A stretch of 64,000 nucleotides of DNA from Bacteroidia bacterium (GTDB lineage: Bacteria; Bacteroidota; Bacteroidia; Bacteroidales; Dysgonomonadaceae): contig BNXH01000001.1 of assembly GCA_025999435.1 (NCBI GenBank), positions 19,391-83,390 of the forward strand. Direction: 5' to 3'. Below, piece after piece: positions 26,775 through 35,987 of the stretch. Under the pieces are notes generated by a model that was not told where the DNA came from, ran no database searches, and saw nothing but the letters and a program-made list of their open reading frames with translations. Position 1 is the first letter of the stretch, and every line of letters begins with the position of its first letter. A program made the position numbers and the translations under genes.

Positions 26775-27704
26775 ATGAAAAGAATAATATTATTAATATT
26801 CCTGAGCACATTATTGTACTCGTGCAAAACTTATAAAATCCAGGAAAAATGGGTATTTATAGAATCCAAATATGATGCGAAGAAATTCTATTCTTATATC
26901 GAACGGTCTGATTTAGAAGATCAGGATAAATCAACGATAAAAAGAGTCGTTGATAACTTGATTAATACAGATAATGTTGAGATATACAAAAATGAAGATG
27001 TGTCGGTTAACAGGAAGTATATTCAAATCAACGATAGCATCAAACTTGAGTATTTCGAATTTCAGCCAAAAATATATTCTAAATCAGGACTGTTTTTTAT
27101 CGGCAATGGCTCCAATGTTTTGAGCACTTACAAAGAACTGGAAAAGCTGGCTATCGAAACCAAATCAAAAATTTATGTATTGAATTATCGGGGATATGGT
27201 AAAAGCGAGGGAACCCCTTCTTTTAAAACTGTTTTTGAAGACAATAATTCTTTTTTAAAGTTCATCGAAAGCACAAACGAGAACATCGATTTTGTTATCG
27301 GATATTCTCTTGGGAGTATTTCGGCAACATACTTAGCGGTAGACAATGCGATCAATAATTTAATCTTACTGGCTCCCCTCTCTAATGCAGATGAAATGCT
27401 TAGCTATATAAAAACTCAACAAATGAAAGGCCTTAAATCTGTCGCAAAACCTCTTATTAAAATAACAGCGGAAGATTATTTACTAAAACTATCCAATACT
27501 GAAAAAATCAGTTCGTATCATGGCCGTTTGATAGTTTCTCATGCTATTGACGATAAGGCCCTTCCATTTAAAATGGGTAAAGGATTATTCGATGCTTGCC
27601 CTTCATTGCAAAAAGAACTGATTAAAATTGAGAAAGGTGGACATGGAGCGCCTTTTAAAGATTCCTATTGGAAACAGATAATATCTGATTTAAACAACAT
27701 CTGA
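26775..27704 (+). CDS. Alpha/beta-hydrolase lipoprotein
   Basis: 309 residues with a lipoprotein signal (LLYSC, Cys17). The hydrolase core shows the oxyanion-region LNYRGYGKSEG, the nucleophile elbow GYSLGS (catalytic Ser), and late Asp and His candidates in HAIDDKALPF and KGGHGAPF. It resembles the BEM46/ABHD13 group of small serine hydrolases. The substrate is unknown. It starts 13 bp after flxA, so it may be cotranscribed, but no functional link is obvious. Confidence 0.75.
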   Translation: MKRIILLIFLSTLLYSCKTYKIQEKWVFIESKYDAKKFYSYIERSDLEDQDKSTIKRVVDNLINTDNVEIYKNEDVSVNRKYIQINDSIKLEYFEFQPKIYSKSGLFFIGNGSNVLSTYKELEKLAIETKSKIYVLNYRGYGKSEGTPSFKTVFEDNNSFLKFIESTNENIDFVIGYSLGSISATYLAVDNAINNLILLAPLSNADEMLSYIKTQQMKGLKSVAKPLIKITAEDYLLKLSNTEKISSYHGRLIVSHAIDDKALPFKMGKGLFDACPSLQKELIKIEKGGHGAPFKDSYWKQIISDLNNI

Positions 27705-27748
27705 AACAGATCACAGGATAAGAAGAAGCGAAATCACAATAAGTAACT

Positions 27749-28480
27749 TTACTTATACTTCTCCCATAAGCCTGAGTGCACTATCTCACGGCAACGGTCT
27801 ATAAATTCCGGCATATTGTCTTCTGTCAGGTCGGCTGTTGATATAGGTTCGTGTACAATGAGTTCTAATTTACAGGGATTGATGAGGTATGTATTTATTT
27901 TCATCAGGTCGAACGGGCCGTTTACGGTAAGAGGAACGATCTCCAGATTCATTTCCTTAGCTATTACAAAAGCGCCCCTCTTAAATCGCCCCATTTTTCC
28001 GCTATATGTTCTGGCTCCTTCGGGAAATATAACCATTGAAGAGCCTTTATCCAACTGCGCTTCAGTCTTGGCTATCGTATCTTTCATCGATTTCAGGTTT
28101 TTCTGATCGACAAATACATGCCCTGCTATTTCGGAAGCCTTACCCACAAAAGGAATTTTACGCAATTCTTGTTTTTGTACCCATTTAATATTCTGGTTCA
28201 AATAACCATAGATTAGAAATATATCGAAAGCGCCCTGATGATTGGGGATGAAAACATATGATTTATCAGGATCGAGAGCGCCCTTCCGTATTACTTTTAT
28301 CCGGCATAAAGCTAACCGGCAAGCTAGCTTTGACCAATAGAGAGGAGGGTAGTATCCCCAAAATTTGCGATTTCCCAACAAACAGCCTATCATCACAGTA
28401 ACAGCAGTAATAATAGTGGCTAAAATAAAGACAGGAGCGAATATAAATAATTGATATAGGAAAAGGAGTATCTTTTTCAT
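27749..28480 (-). CDS. plsC: 1-acyl-sn-glycerol-3-phosphate acyltransferase
   Basis: 243 residues from the ATG at 28480. The acyltransferase motif NHQGAFD gives the HX4D pair (His81, Asp86). FPEGAR follows near residue 150, and an N-terminal hydrophobic helix anchors it to the inner membrane. The enzyme makes phosphatidic acid from lysophosphatidate. A longer frame begins at 28516, but the -7 box at 28514-28521 places the transcription start below that codon. Confidence 0.88.
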   Translation of the reverse strand: MKKILLFLYQLFIFAPVFILATIITAVTVMIGCLLGNRKFWGYYPPLYWSKLACRLALCRIKVIRKGALDPDKSYVFIPNHQGAFDIFLIYGYLNQNIKWVQKQELRKIPFVGKASEIAGHVFVDQKNLKSMKDTIAKTEAQLDKGSSMVIFPEGARTYSGKMGRFKRGAFVIAKEMNLEIVPLTVNGPFDLMKINTYLINPCKLELIVHEPISTADLTEDNMPEFIDRCREIVHSGLWEKYK

Positions 28481-28513
28481 GTCTACGCTATGTGATATTC
28501 GGTTTATTAAATA

Positions 28514-28521
28514 CAAATTTA
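28514..28521 (-). promoter_or_regulatory. Putative -7 box of plsC
   Basis: TAAATTTG on the minus strand fits TAnnTTTG and sits 33 bp upstream of the ATG at 28480. No clear -33 element. Confidence 0.35.
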
Positions 28522-28604
28522 TAAAAATACCATCATATGGAAAGCTTCCCCGAATTAAAAAGTTGGTTCCTCAGGGCACGAAATCACCTATTATGTAATA
28601 AAAC

Positions 28605-28639
28605 AAAAACGATTAGAGGATCAATCCCTAACCGTTTTT
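28605..28639. terminator. Terminator after the methyltransferase gene
   Basis: A hairpin with outer stem AAAAACG/CGTTTTT and inner pairs TTAG/CTAA and GGAT/ATCC, with one mismatch and one bulge. A T run follows on the minus strand, fitting the end of the 29719-28704 transcript. Confidence 0.65.
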
Positions 28640-28703
28640 GACGAAAAAGTTTATTTTTGATGCGGCCTAGCCTACACTGCCGCTTTAAAAACATTAAGAT
28701 CAA

Positions 28704-29342
28704 TTATGATTTCAGTTCCACTCTTATAATATCATCTTCAATTCTAATTGTAGAATTGGTATACCCCTTGTCCGAAATCATAGTCTTTAATTGCTCAACA
28801 GTCGGATAATCATTTGTTCCATTAAAGTTTCGGGCATCATCTATTAAAATTATATGTTCAATATTTGATTGCAAAATTGTTTTTAATTCCTGTATTACGG
28901 GACTTTCTTTATCACCTTTGGCTGTAACGCCACCAGAGTAATGGCCATCCAGCCAGAACAAAGCTTTTTGATTCAACTCCTTAACCAGCGATTCTAAGAC
29001 AACGCCACTATCTCCTTGAATTACTTCTATATGCTTATATTTGTTTAGTCTTTTCTGACATTGCTTAAACAGTTCTTTGCTTAATTCAATTGTATAAATC
29101 TTTTTAAATGATTTTTTCTGGGCATAAACCATATCACCTAAATGAGTGCCTGTTTCGATCAATATATCGACATTATACTTTTTTTGATATGATTTTATTG
29201 CTAACTGCTTCACAATATGCGGAGTTGGAAGAGGACGACCATTCTTTTCCCAATCCTTTAACTGCTTTTTATATTTATAATTAAGATAACAGTCTCTTAA
29301 TGGTTCAGGAATAATAGCTAGTAATTGCTTCAATCTACTCAT
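28704..29342 (-). CDS. Class I SAM-dependent methyltransferase-like protein
   Basis: 212 residues with a Rossmann methyltransferase fold: motif I variant IETGTHLGD (residues 62-70), a following acidic strand end IYTIELS, and FWLDGHYSGG and IILIDDARNF later. This pattern occurs in small FkbM/Methyltransf_24-like proteins often linked to glycan or unknown substrates. The N-terminal 55 residues are basic and lack a signal, so it is probably cytosolic. It lies 20 bp downstream of the small lipoprotein gene and likely shares its promoter. The substrate is not predictable. Confidence 0.65.
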   Translation of the reverse strand: MSRLKQLLAIIPEPLRDCYLNYKYKKQLKDWEKNGRPLPTPHIVKQLAIKSYQKKYNVDILIETGTHLGDMVYAQKKSFKKIYTIELSKELFKQCQKRLNKYKHIEVIQGDSGVVLESLVKELNQKALFWLDGHYSGGVTAKGDKESPVIQELKTILQSNIEHIILIDDARNFNGTNDYPTVEQLKTMISDKGYTNSTIRIEDDIIRVELKS

Positions 29343-29362
29343 ATTTTTAATTAATTAATATA

Positions 29363-29719
29363 TTAAAGTGAATCGCTCATATTCTTTTGCGATAGAATCT
29401 TGATAAGAGAATAAGAATAGCAACTTCCATCTGCCGGCGGATTATCAATCGTTGTCCGCTTGAGCCTTAATACATACTCAAAACCTTTTGTATACTCAAA
29501 GCCTTCTATGGCTTCCGGATGTAAATAATCAATTATGCTTCCATCCTGATCTTTCAAAACAATATGTTCAATATTAACAGAACTCGGGACAACCGGACGC
29601 ATAACCGTTCCGGACGGAATTATCACATCCATTATTTTTTCAGTATTCGAATCCGAACAACTACTAAGAACAAACGAAACAATGAAACAGCATACAGTAA
29701 TAACAAATGATTTTTTCAT
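29363..29719 (-). CDS. Small lipoprotein, DUF4377-like
   Basis: 118 residues with a lipoprotein signal (FVLSSC, Cys21). The mature part includes EGFEYTKGFEYVLRLKRT and NPPADGSCYSYSLIKILS, which resemble the DUF4377 domain of Bacteroidota lipoproteins. The function is unknown. It is first in a two-gene unit with the methyltransferase-like gene. Confidence 0.65.
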   Translation of the reverse strand: MKKSFVITVCCFIVSFVLSSCSDSNTEKIMDVIIPSGTVMRPVVPSSVNIEHIVLKDQDGSIIDYLHPEAIEGFEYTKGFEYVLRLKRTTIDNPPADGSCYSYSLIKILSQKNMSDSL

Positions 29720-29741
29720 TCCCTTGATAAATTAGCTAAGA

Positions 29742-29771
29742 CAAATATACATCCTAAATTTTATTTTACAA
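29742..29771 (-). promoter_or_regulatory. Promoter of the small lipoprotein gene
   Basis: On the minus strand TTG (29769-29771) is followed after 19 bp by TATATTTG (29742-29749). Both boxes and the spacing match the Bacteroidota consensus. The ATG is 22 bp downstream of the -7 box. Confidence 0.55.
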
Positions 29772-29792
29772 CAAAAAATTTAGGCAAACTCT

Positions 29793-29976
29793 GAGGGTGT
29801 GTGTCAAAAGTAAAATTACACTATCAAAATATTACTTTCTTTTGTCATCCTGAGTGCAACGAAGGATCTCATTCCTCCGAACACGAGACGTTTCACTCCG
29901 TTCAGGATGACAACCAACGGTCACAGGAGCGTAGCGTATGTAAATAGAAAATGAAATTTACTTTTGACACACCCTC
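29793..29976. mobile_element. 184-bp MITE-like element with GAGGGTGTG ends
   Basis: The outer ends are imperfect inverted repeats: GAGGGTGTGTGTCAAAAGTA on the left and, on the opposite strand from the right, GAGGGTGTGTCAAAAGTAAA. The interior is a REP-type palindrome (29841-29913). There is no coding capacity and no clear target duplication. Confidence 0.65.
29841..29913. repeat. REP-type inverted repeat inside the 184-bp element
   Basis: TTTGTCATCCTGAGTG at one end and CGTTCAGGATGACAA at the other. Same family as the palindromes at 6022 and 47783. Confidence 0.7.
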
Positions 29977-30026
29977 TCATACAACAACTGTATTTCAAGG
30001 TTTGCCCTGATTGGCTCCTATATCTA

Positions 30027-30058
30027 TTTGCATCCTCCGTTTAATTCGGCTATCTTTA
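30027..30058 (+). promoter_or_regulatory. Promoter of uvrB
   Basis: TTTG (30027-30030), 20-bp spacer, then TATCTTTA (30051-30058), one base off TAnnTTTG. Transcription from about 30065 would miss the in-frame ATG at 30011 and supports the start at 30089. Confidence 0.5.
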
Positions 30059-30088
30059 CGTTTCATACCTCTATACCGGAAGATAGCA

Positions 30089-32101
30089 ATGGATTTCAAA
30101 TTAATTTCAAATTATAAACCCACAGGAGACCAGCCTGCTGCGATAGCAGCCCTATCCGAAGGTGTCTTACAGCATGTGCCTTCTCAGACACTATTGGGTG
30201 TAACAGGTTCGGGCAAGACATTTACTGTGGCAAACGTCATTCGGAATGTAGAAAAACCGACTCTGGTGCTAAGCCATAATAAAACACTGGCCGCTCAATT
30301 GTACAGCGAGTTCAAAACCTTTTTCCCGGATAATGCTGTCGAATACTTTGTTTCGTATTACGACTACTATCAACCGGAAGCTTATCTTCCGTCAACAAAT
30401 ACCTACATAGAGAAAGACCTGTCGATTAACGATGAAATAGAGAAATTACGTCTTGCAACCACTACTTCTCTTTTATCAGGCCGCCGCGATGTTATTGTCG
30501 TATGTTCTGTTTCCTGCCTGTACGGTATGGGAAATCCCGAAGATTTCGAAAGTTCTACGATCAGTATCCATGTAGGACAAAAAATCGTCCGTGACGTATT
30601 TCTACGATCTTTGGTAAGCGCCTTATATTCGCGCAATGAAGTTGATCCCAAAGCTGGAAATTTCAGGGTAAAGGGTGACACAGTAGACGTATTCCTTGCA
30701 TATGGCGACCCCATTGTACGGGTTGTATTCTGGGGTGATGAGATAGAAAGCATTGAATGTCTTGATCCTCTATCAGGTGTAAAAATCGATCAATACGATG
30801 ATTTTAGGATATATCCGGCTAATTTGTTCGTTACCACGAAAGAACGTATGGTGAGAGCCGTCGCAGAAATAGAAATAGACTTGGGACGCCAGGTCGATTT
30901 TTTTCAGTCGATAGGTAAACCCTTAGAAGCAAAAAGGCTCTATGAACGCGTAACCTACGATCTGGAAATGATTCGTGAGATAGGTTATTGCTCGGGAATA
31001 GAAAATTATTCACGTTATTTCGACAATCGTAAGCCGGGTACCCGCCCTTTCTGTCTACTCGATTTCTTCCCCGATGATTTCTTATTGGTAATAGACGAGA
31101 GCCATGTAACTATTCCGCAGATACGTGCCATGTATGGAGGAGACCATTCCCGCAAAGAAAATCTGGTGGAATATGGGTTCCGGTTACCGGCTGCATTGGA
31201 TAACCGCCCGTTGAAGTTCGAAGAATTCGAATCTTTAGTCCCTCAAACGATTTATGTAAGTGCAACTCCGGCCGATTATGAGCTTATTAAATCGGAAGGT
31301 GTTGTTGTAGAGCAATTGGTTCGTCCGACAGGGCTGCTGGACCCTCCTATCGATGTACGTCCAAGCCTGAATCAGATAGACGATTTGATGGAGGAAATAC
31401 AAATGCGTGTCGAAAAGAACGAACGTACCCTTGTAACGACTCTTACCAAACGGATGGCAGAAGAACTTACAGCCTACCTTTCGAACAATGGGATAAGTTG
31501 CAGCTATATACACTCCGATGTAGATACTTTAGACCGTGTGCAGATCATGGACGACCTGCGAACCGGTGAATTCGACGTATTAGTCGGTGTAAACCTACTC
31601 CGGGAAGGGCTCGACTTACCGGAAGTTTCACTGGTTGCCATTCTCGATGCCGATAAGGAGGGATTCTTAAGGTCACATCGTTCCCTGACACAAACAGTAG
31701 GCCGTGCAGCCCGGAATGTTAACGGAAGAGTGATTTTCTATGCTGATAAAATTACTGAAAGTATGGAAAAGACAATTAATGAAACAAATCGCCGCCGGGA
31801 AATCCAAATGGCTTATAACGAGAAACATGGGATAACACCACAGCAAATACAGAAAGCTCTTACATCCGTATTCAGCCAACGGAAAGAAGCCCCTATCCAA
31901 ACGAAGGCTTATACTCAGGAAACAACTTTAGCCATCGCTTCCGAAGATAAAATAGAGTATATGAATAAAGAAGATTTGAAAAAAGCAATCGGGAAAGCTA
32001 AAAAACAAATGGCTGCCGCCGCTAAAAAGCTCGAGTTTTTGGAAGCTGCCCAATACCGCGATCAAATGATACGATTGGAAGATGAATTAAAAAGCAGATA
32101 A
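30089..32101 (+). CDS. uvrB: Excinuclease ABC subunit UvrB
   Basis: 670 residues from the ATG at 30089, where the conserved FKLISNYKPTGDQPAAI begins; the usual length is about 670. Walker A GVTGSGKTF, the beta-hairpin YYDYYQPEAYLP, the helicase motifs DESHVT and SATPADYE, the VGINLLREGLDLPE-type block, QTVGRAARN, and a C-terminal UVR motif that binds UvrC are all visible. It verifies damage in nucleotide excision repair with UvrA (7.4 kb) and UvrC (39.2 kb), both in this window but not linked in an operon. Confidence 0.96.
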   Translation: MDFKLISNYKPTGDQPAAIAALSEGVLQHVPSQTLLGVTGSGKTFTVANVIRNVEKPTLVLSHNKTLAAQLYSEFKTFFPDNAVEYFVSYYDYYQPEAYLPSTNTYIEKDLSINDEIEKLRLATTTSLLSGRRDVIVVCSVSCLYGMGNPEDFESSTISIHVGQKIVRDVFLRSLVSALYSRNEVDPKAGNFRVKGDTVDVFLAYGDPIVRVVFWGDEIESIECLDPLSGVKIDQYDDFRIYPANLFVTTKERMVRAVAEIEIDLGRQVDFFQSIGKPLEAKRLYERVTYDLEMIREIGYCSGIENYSRYFDNRKPGTRPFCLLDFFPDDFLLVIDESHVTIPQIRAMYGGDHSRKENLVEYGFRLPAALDNRPLKFEEFESLVPQTIYVSATPADYELIKSEGVVVEQLVRPTGLLDPPIDVRPSLNQIDDLMEEIQMRVEKNERTLVTTLTKRMAEELTAYLSNNGISCSYIHSDVDTLDRVQIMDDLRTGEFDVLVGVNLLREGLDLPEVSLVAILDADKEGFLRSHRSLTQTVGRAARNVNGRVIFYADKITESMEKTINETNRRREIQMAYNEKHGITPQQIQKALTSVFSQRKEAPIQTKAYTQETTLAIASEDKIEYMNKEDLKKAIGKAKKQMAAAAKKLEFLEAAQYRDQMIRLEDELKSR

Positions 32102-32133
32102 CCCCGATTTGTCCCTTTTTAACGAATAATCTG

Positions 32134-32844
32134 TCAGTCCGGATTTTTCTTTACCCTTTCTTCTATTTCTCTGACACGTGGGATTACCAGGCTGTCTTCA
32201 ATAAAAGTATGGGCTTCCAGTTCCTCCTCCGACATATATAGTTCTGTCAGAATATTCACCATCAGCATTTGGTCTGTCGTTCCCGGCACATATTTAAGCA
32301 ATATCTGCTTCAGGTCGTTCATTTTACCCTCAATATCGTTATGCCTTTCTTCAAATATATTAATGGAGTATTTTTTATCGGCGACAGCATCCATCAGAGA
32401 ATAGATATACGGAAATACAACTTCGTCCTCGTATTTCATATGATCCGATACTTCGTGAGTATAATTATCGAAGAATTTAAGTACCATATCCCTGAGGCCC
32501 TCTTCAGAGGACGCGAAAACCATTTCCAGTTTGCGCCGGATATTGGGTAGCCTTTTTTCCAGAAAATAGCTATGGGAACTTCGCAGATACTGCAAAAACG
32601 GAGTTAAGGGCAGTGTAGCAAAGACCTCGTCTATATTAGTAACACATTTATTCGATTGATAATTGGCAAGGAATAAGAAACAATCAGTATCGAATCCACT
32701 TTCCTTACAAACAGTATCAATACTTTTCTCCCCAAAACCTAAAGAAATATTCAATCGGTTAAGAAGCAAGAGCAAACGGTAGTCGGCATCGATCAAGTCC
32801 GACATTTTCATCGATTTCTTATATATAATAGTTACGCTTGGCAT
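32134..32844 (-). CDS. Hemerythrin-domain protein
   Basis: 236 residues, all helical. The HHE pattern gives likely di-iron ligands His91, His135-x3-Glu139, His168 and His212-x3-Glu216. The N-terminal ~75 residues resemble the leading region of Ric/ScdA-type iron-sulfur repair proteins but lack their CxxC-type motif. Hemerythrin-like proteins sense or bind O2 or NO or repair Fe-S centres. It is 19 bp downstream of a LuxR-type regulator gene and probably cotranscribed, pointing to a role in stress sensing. A start at a later Met (residue 12 or 14) is possible. Confidence 0.7.
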   Translation of the reverse strand: MPSVTIIYKKSMKMSDLIDADYRLLLLLNRLNISLGFGEKSIDTVCKESGFDTDCFLFLANYQSNKCVTNIDEVFATLPLTPFLQYLRSSHSYFLEKRLPNIRRKLEMVFASSEEGLRDMVLKFFDNYTHEVSDHMKYEDEVVFPYIYSLMDAVADKKYSINIFEERHNDIEGKMNDLKQILLKYVPGTTDQMLMVNILTELYMSEEELEAHTFIEDSLVIPRVREIEERVKKNPD

Positions 32845-32863
32845 GATAAGTAAACGTTAAGAT

Positions 32864-33469
32864 TTATTCATCCTGGTATTTGATTTCCGATATATCCACC
32901 AATTTATTGATAATTGCGTATATAGTCAGTCCCGATATGCTGTGAACTTTCAGTTTTCGTGTTATATTTCTGCGATGCGTTATTGCCGTATGGATAGAGA
33001 TATTGTGATATTCGGCAATCTCTTTATTACTCATCCCTTTTACAACACTAATCAGAATCTCCTTTTCGCGGTCACTCAATTCTTCCTGATCGCCCGACGA
33101 GTCCTGATCCTTGTTCAGGCAGTTAAGCAAAGTATTTTCTATCTTAGACTCAGAATCATTGATTCTGATAACAGCATCATATGAACGGTAAAATTGCTCG
33201 TCAATCAGATTGTAAACCAAGGCAATTATCGCTGTTTGCTTTCCCAAATTCAGCTGCTGCCTTATATCCTGCCGGGTATGCCCCAACAACATCGGATTGA
33301 TAAGGACTGCGTCCGGCTGAAGTATATCAATCTGATAACTAATATTTTCCATCTCCCTCAGTTCTACAACCTTCCCTACACTAGACAACTGCGAGAGAAC
33401 ATAAACCAGACCCTTACGAATGATGTACGATGTTTCAGCTACCGCCAATACTTTTTTCGTATTCGACAT
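32864..33469 (-). CDS. LuxR-type transcriptional regulator with degenerate receiver domain
   Basis: 201 residues. The N-terminal half has a receiver-like fold, but the phosphoacceptor position in PDAVLINPM is Asn58 instead of Asp, so classical phosphorylation is unlikely. The C-terminal GerE/LuxR helix-turn-helix (about 130-195) is intact: ELSDREKEILISVVKGMSNKEIA then SIHTAITHRRNITRKLKVHS. It is paired with the hemerythrin gene and transcribed divergently from pyrC. The target genes are unknown; autoregulation is plausible. Confidence 0.8.
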   Translation of the reverse strand: MSNTKKVLAVAETSYIIRKGLVYVLSQLSSVGKVVELREMENISYQIDILQPDAVLINPMLLGHTRQDIRQQLNLGKQTAIIALVYNLIDEQFYRSYDAVIRINDSESKIENTLLNCLNKDQDSSGDQEELSDREKEILISVVKGMSNKEIAEYHNISIHTAITHRRNITRKLKVHSISGLTIYAIINKLVDISEIKYQDE

Positions 33470-33559
33470 CTTTTAATGATATTTCTTATATAGAATCATT
33501 CTTTATAAATACAAATGTCGTGATAAATTACATGATATACAAATGTTCATTATCATATA

Positions 33560-33594
33560 TTTGATACGACAACAAACTCTTTTTCTTACCTTTG
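33560..33594 (+). promoter_or_regulatory. Promoter of pyrC
   Basis: TTTG (33560-33563) and TACCTTTG (33587-33594) with a 23-bp spacer, at the upper limit for Bacteroidota promoters. The ATG lies 16 bp beyond the -7 box. Confidence 0.45.
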
Positions 33595-33610
33595 TACAAA
33601 ACAACTGATT

Positions 33611-34945
33611 ATGATACTTATCCATAAGGCAACAATTATTAATGAGGAAATATCCTTTGTCGGATCGGTTCTGATAAAAAATGATTGTATTTCCGAAATA
33701 TATCAGGGCGAAGTTCCATCTGAAATCCTAAACAGATCAACTGTAATAGACGCAAAAGGCATGTGGTTGCTACCCGGAGTGATAGATGACCAGGTACACT
33801 TCCGTGAACCGGGACTTACCCACAAAGGAGATATTTCGAGCGAAAGCCGTGCCGCAATTGCCGGAGGGGTAACTTCATTCATGGAAATGCCCAATACGAA
33901 GCCTCAAACAACTACAATAGATCTGCTGGAACAAAAATTCGAACTAGGAGCAGAAAAAGCTTATGCCAATTACTCTTTTTACATGGGAGCGACCAACGAC
34001 AATATTGCCGAACTAAAGAAGGTAAATTCGAAAGAAGTCTGTGGTGTAAAGGTATTTATGGGCTCATCCACCGGTAATATGCTGGTAGACGATAAAAAGG
34101 TATTGCAGTCTATTTTTGCCGAAGTGGATATGCTGATTGCAACCCACTGCGAAAAAGAGGAGATTATACGGGAAAATATAGCTAAATATAAGGCCGAATT
34201 TGGAGAGGATGTGCCTATTCAATATCATCCGCTCATAAGAAGCGCGGAAGCTTGTTACAGGTCTTCTGCTGAAGCCGTAGAGTTAGCGGACAAATACCAA
34301 ACCAGATTGCATATTCTGCACCTTTCCACCGAGAAAGAAATTAGCTTATTCGATATAAAGCCTCTTTCGGAAAAGAAAATAACAGGTGAAGTTTGCGTAC
34401 ATCACCTTTGGTTTTCGGACGAGGATTATTCAAAATACGGAACTCGCATTAAATGGAATCCCTCGGTGAAAACGAGTCAGGACAGAGATGCGTTGATGCT
34501 GGGACTACTAAAAGACAAATTGGACGTAATAGCCACAGATCATGCTCCGCACCTATTGGATGAAAAACAAGGGGGAGCGCTGAAAGCCGCGTCAGGAGGG
34601 CCACTCGTTCAACACTCACTGCAAATGATGTTGGAACTGGCTAAAAATGGTAAAATAACAAAAGAGCAAGTAGTTAATAAAATGTGCCATGCTCCGGCCA
34701 CCATGTTCAAAATACATAAGCGCGGCTATATACGAAAAGATTATTTCGCTGATCTGGTATTGGTAAATCCGAACAAACCATACACGATCAACCAAAGCAA
34801 CATCCTGTATAAATGCAAATGGTCTCCACTTGAAGGTGAAACATTATCAACCACCATCGAAAAAACCTTTCTGAACGGAAAGTTAGCCTTCGATAATGGT
34901 ATTCTGAACGATATAAAAGGAGAAAGACTGCTATTTGACCGATAA
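33611..34945 (+). CDS. pyrC: Dihydroorotase
   Basis: A 444-residue amidohydrolase of the dihydroorotase type, catalysing ring closure of carbamoyl aspartate in pyrimidine synthesis. Visible motifs are [45 protein letters not shown] and ATDHAPH near residue 310. The first metal motif reads Q61-x-H63 rather than the usual HxH; my recollection is that Bacteroidota enzymes share this, but it cannot be checked here. It is followed 21 bp later by cutC. Confidence 0.88.
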   Translation: MILIHKATIINEEISFVGSVLIKNDCISEIYQGEVPSEILNRSTVIDAKGMWLLPGVIDDQVHFREPGLTHKGDISSESRAAIAGGVTSFMEMPNTKPQTTTIDLLEQKFELGAEKAYANYSFYMGATNDNIAELKKVNSKEVCGVKVFMGSSTGNMLVDDKKVLQSIFAEVDMLIATHCEKEEIIRENIAKYKAEFGEDVPIQYHPLIRSAEACYRSSAEAVELADKYQTRLHILHLSTEKEISLFDIKPLSEKKITGEVCVHHLWFSDEDYSKYGTRIKWNPSVKTSQDRDALMLGLLKDKLDVIATDHAPHLLDEKQGGALKAASGGPLVQHSLQMMLELAKNGKITKEQVVNKMCHAPATMFKIHKRGYIRKDYFADLVLVNPNKPYTINQSNILYKCKWSPLEGETLSTTIEKTFLNGKLAFDNGILNDIKGERLLFDR

Positions 34946-34966
34946 TTACACGATAATAAACTATAA

Positions 34967-35707
34967 ATGAAACAAATAACTCTTGAAGCATGTGCAAATT
35001 CACCTCAATCGGCCATAGAAGCTCAGAAAGGAGGTGCTATAAGAGTCGAATTGTGCGATAATTTAGGGGAAGGAGGTACTACCCCGGCATTATCCCAGAT
35101 AGAAACTACAAGACAAAATATTGATATACAGCTAAATACGATAATAAGACCACGAGGAGGGGACTTCCTGTACAGCAATATAGAGTTTGAAACAATGAAA
35201 CAAGACGTTCATCATTGTGGAAAAGCAAAATGTGATGGAGTTGTATTCGGCATATTGAAAAGGGACGGTTCCATCGATAAAAAGAGAAATACAGAACTTG
35301 TCGATATAGCCCGTCAATACGGAATGAGTATCACTTTCCACCGGGCTTTCGATAGGGCAAACGATCTATTTCAAGCACTTGAAGATATTATAGAATCAGG
35401 ATGTGATCGCATACTTACATCCGGAGGCAAGCAAACTGCTCCAGAAGGAGCTACCGTTATAAAAAATTTGATTGAGCAAGCCAATGGACGTATTTCAATA
35501 ATGCCGGGTGGCGGTATCACCGAGAATAATATTTATGAACTGGTAAAAGCGACGGGATTAAAAGAGTTCCACGGATCGTTCCGAAGCAAATATAAAGGAA
35601 ACATGAAATACCGGTCTCCTTTTTTCAACAATGAAGAAGAATACTCTATATTGCAAACGGATGCCGGGAAGGTAAAAAAAGCAATAGAAAATGCCAATAA
35701 AATTTAA
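34967..35707 (+). CDS. cutC: Copper homeostasis protein CutC
   Basis: A 246-residue CutC with a TIM-barrel-type sequence: LEACANSPQSAIEAQKGGAI and RVELCDNLGEGGTTPA at the N-terminus, then IIRPRGGDFLY, TFHRAFDR, ILTSGGK and IMPGGGI. CutC is a conserved cytosolic protein linked to copper tolerance, though its biochemical role is debated. It lies just after pyrC on the same strand. Confidence 0.9.
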   Translation: MKQITLEACANSPQSAIEAQKGGAIRVELCDNLGEGGTTPALSQIETTRQNIDIQLNTIIRPRGGDFLYSNIEFETMKQDVHHCGKAKCDGVVFGILKRDGSIDKKRNTELVDIARQYGMSITFHRAFDRANDLFQALEDIIESGCDRILTSGGKQTAPEGATVIKNLIEQANGRISIMPGGGITENNIYELVKATGLKEFHGSFRSKYKGNMKYRSPFFNNEEEYSILQTDAGKVKKAIENANKI

Positions 35708-35796
35708 TTCACTTACCAATACTTTAATCTTTAACCAGACAGTAAAAGTTATTAATTAATGCAAATCAGCAGTTGAATATTATTTATTTTTTACTC

Positions 35797-35899
35797 CGTC
35801 ATTGCGAACCTGCAAGGTGAAGCAATCCATTAACAGTATTTATTAAAGCATTTAGTTTTCCGGATTGCTTCGCTACACTGAGTTTCGCTCGCAAAGACG
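35797..35899. repeat. REP-type inverted repeat, CGTCATTGCG family, copy 4
   Basis: Begins CGTCATTGCGAACC and closes CGCTCGCAAAGACG, with inner GAAGCAATCC and GGATTGCTTC pairing. Confidence 0.65.
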
Positions 35900-35987
35900 A
35901 AACTATTATTAATGCGAATCAGTAGTTGAATTAATAATCACAGGAGCGAAGTGTATGTAATTAATTGTTCGATTATTTTCATCCTTA

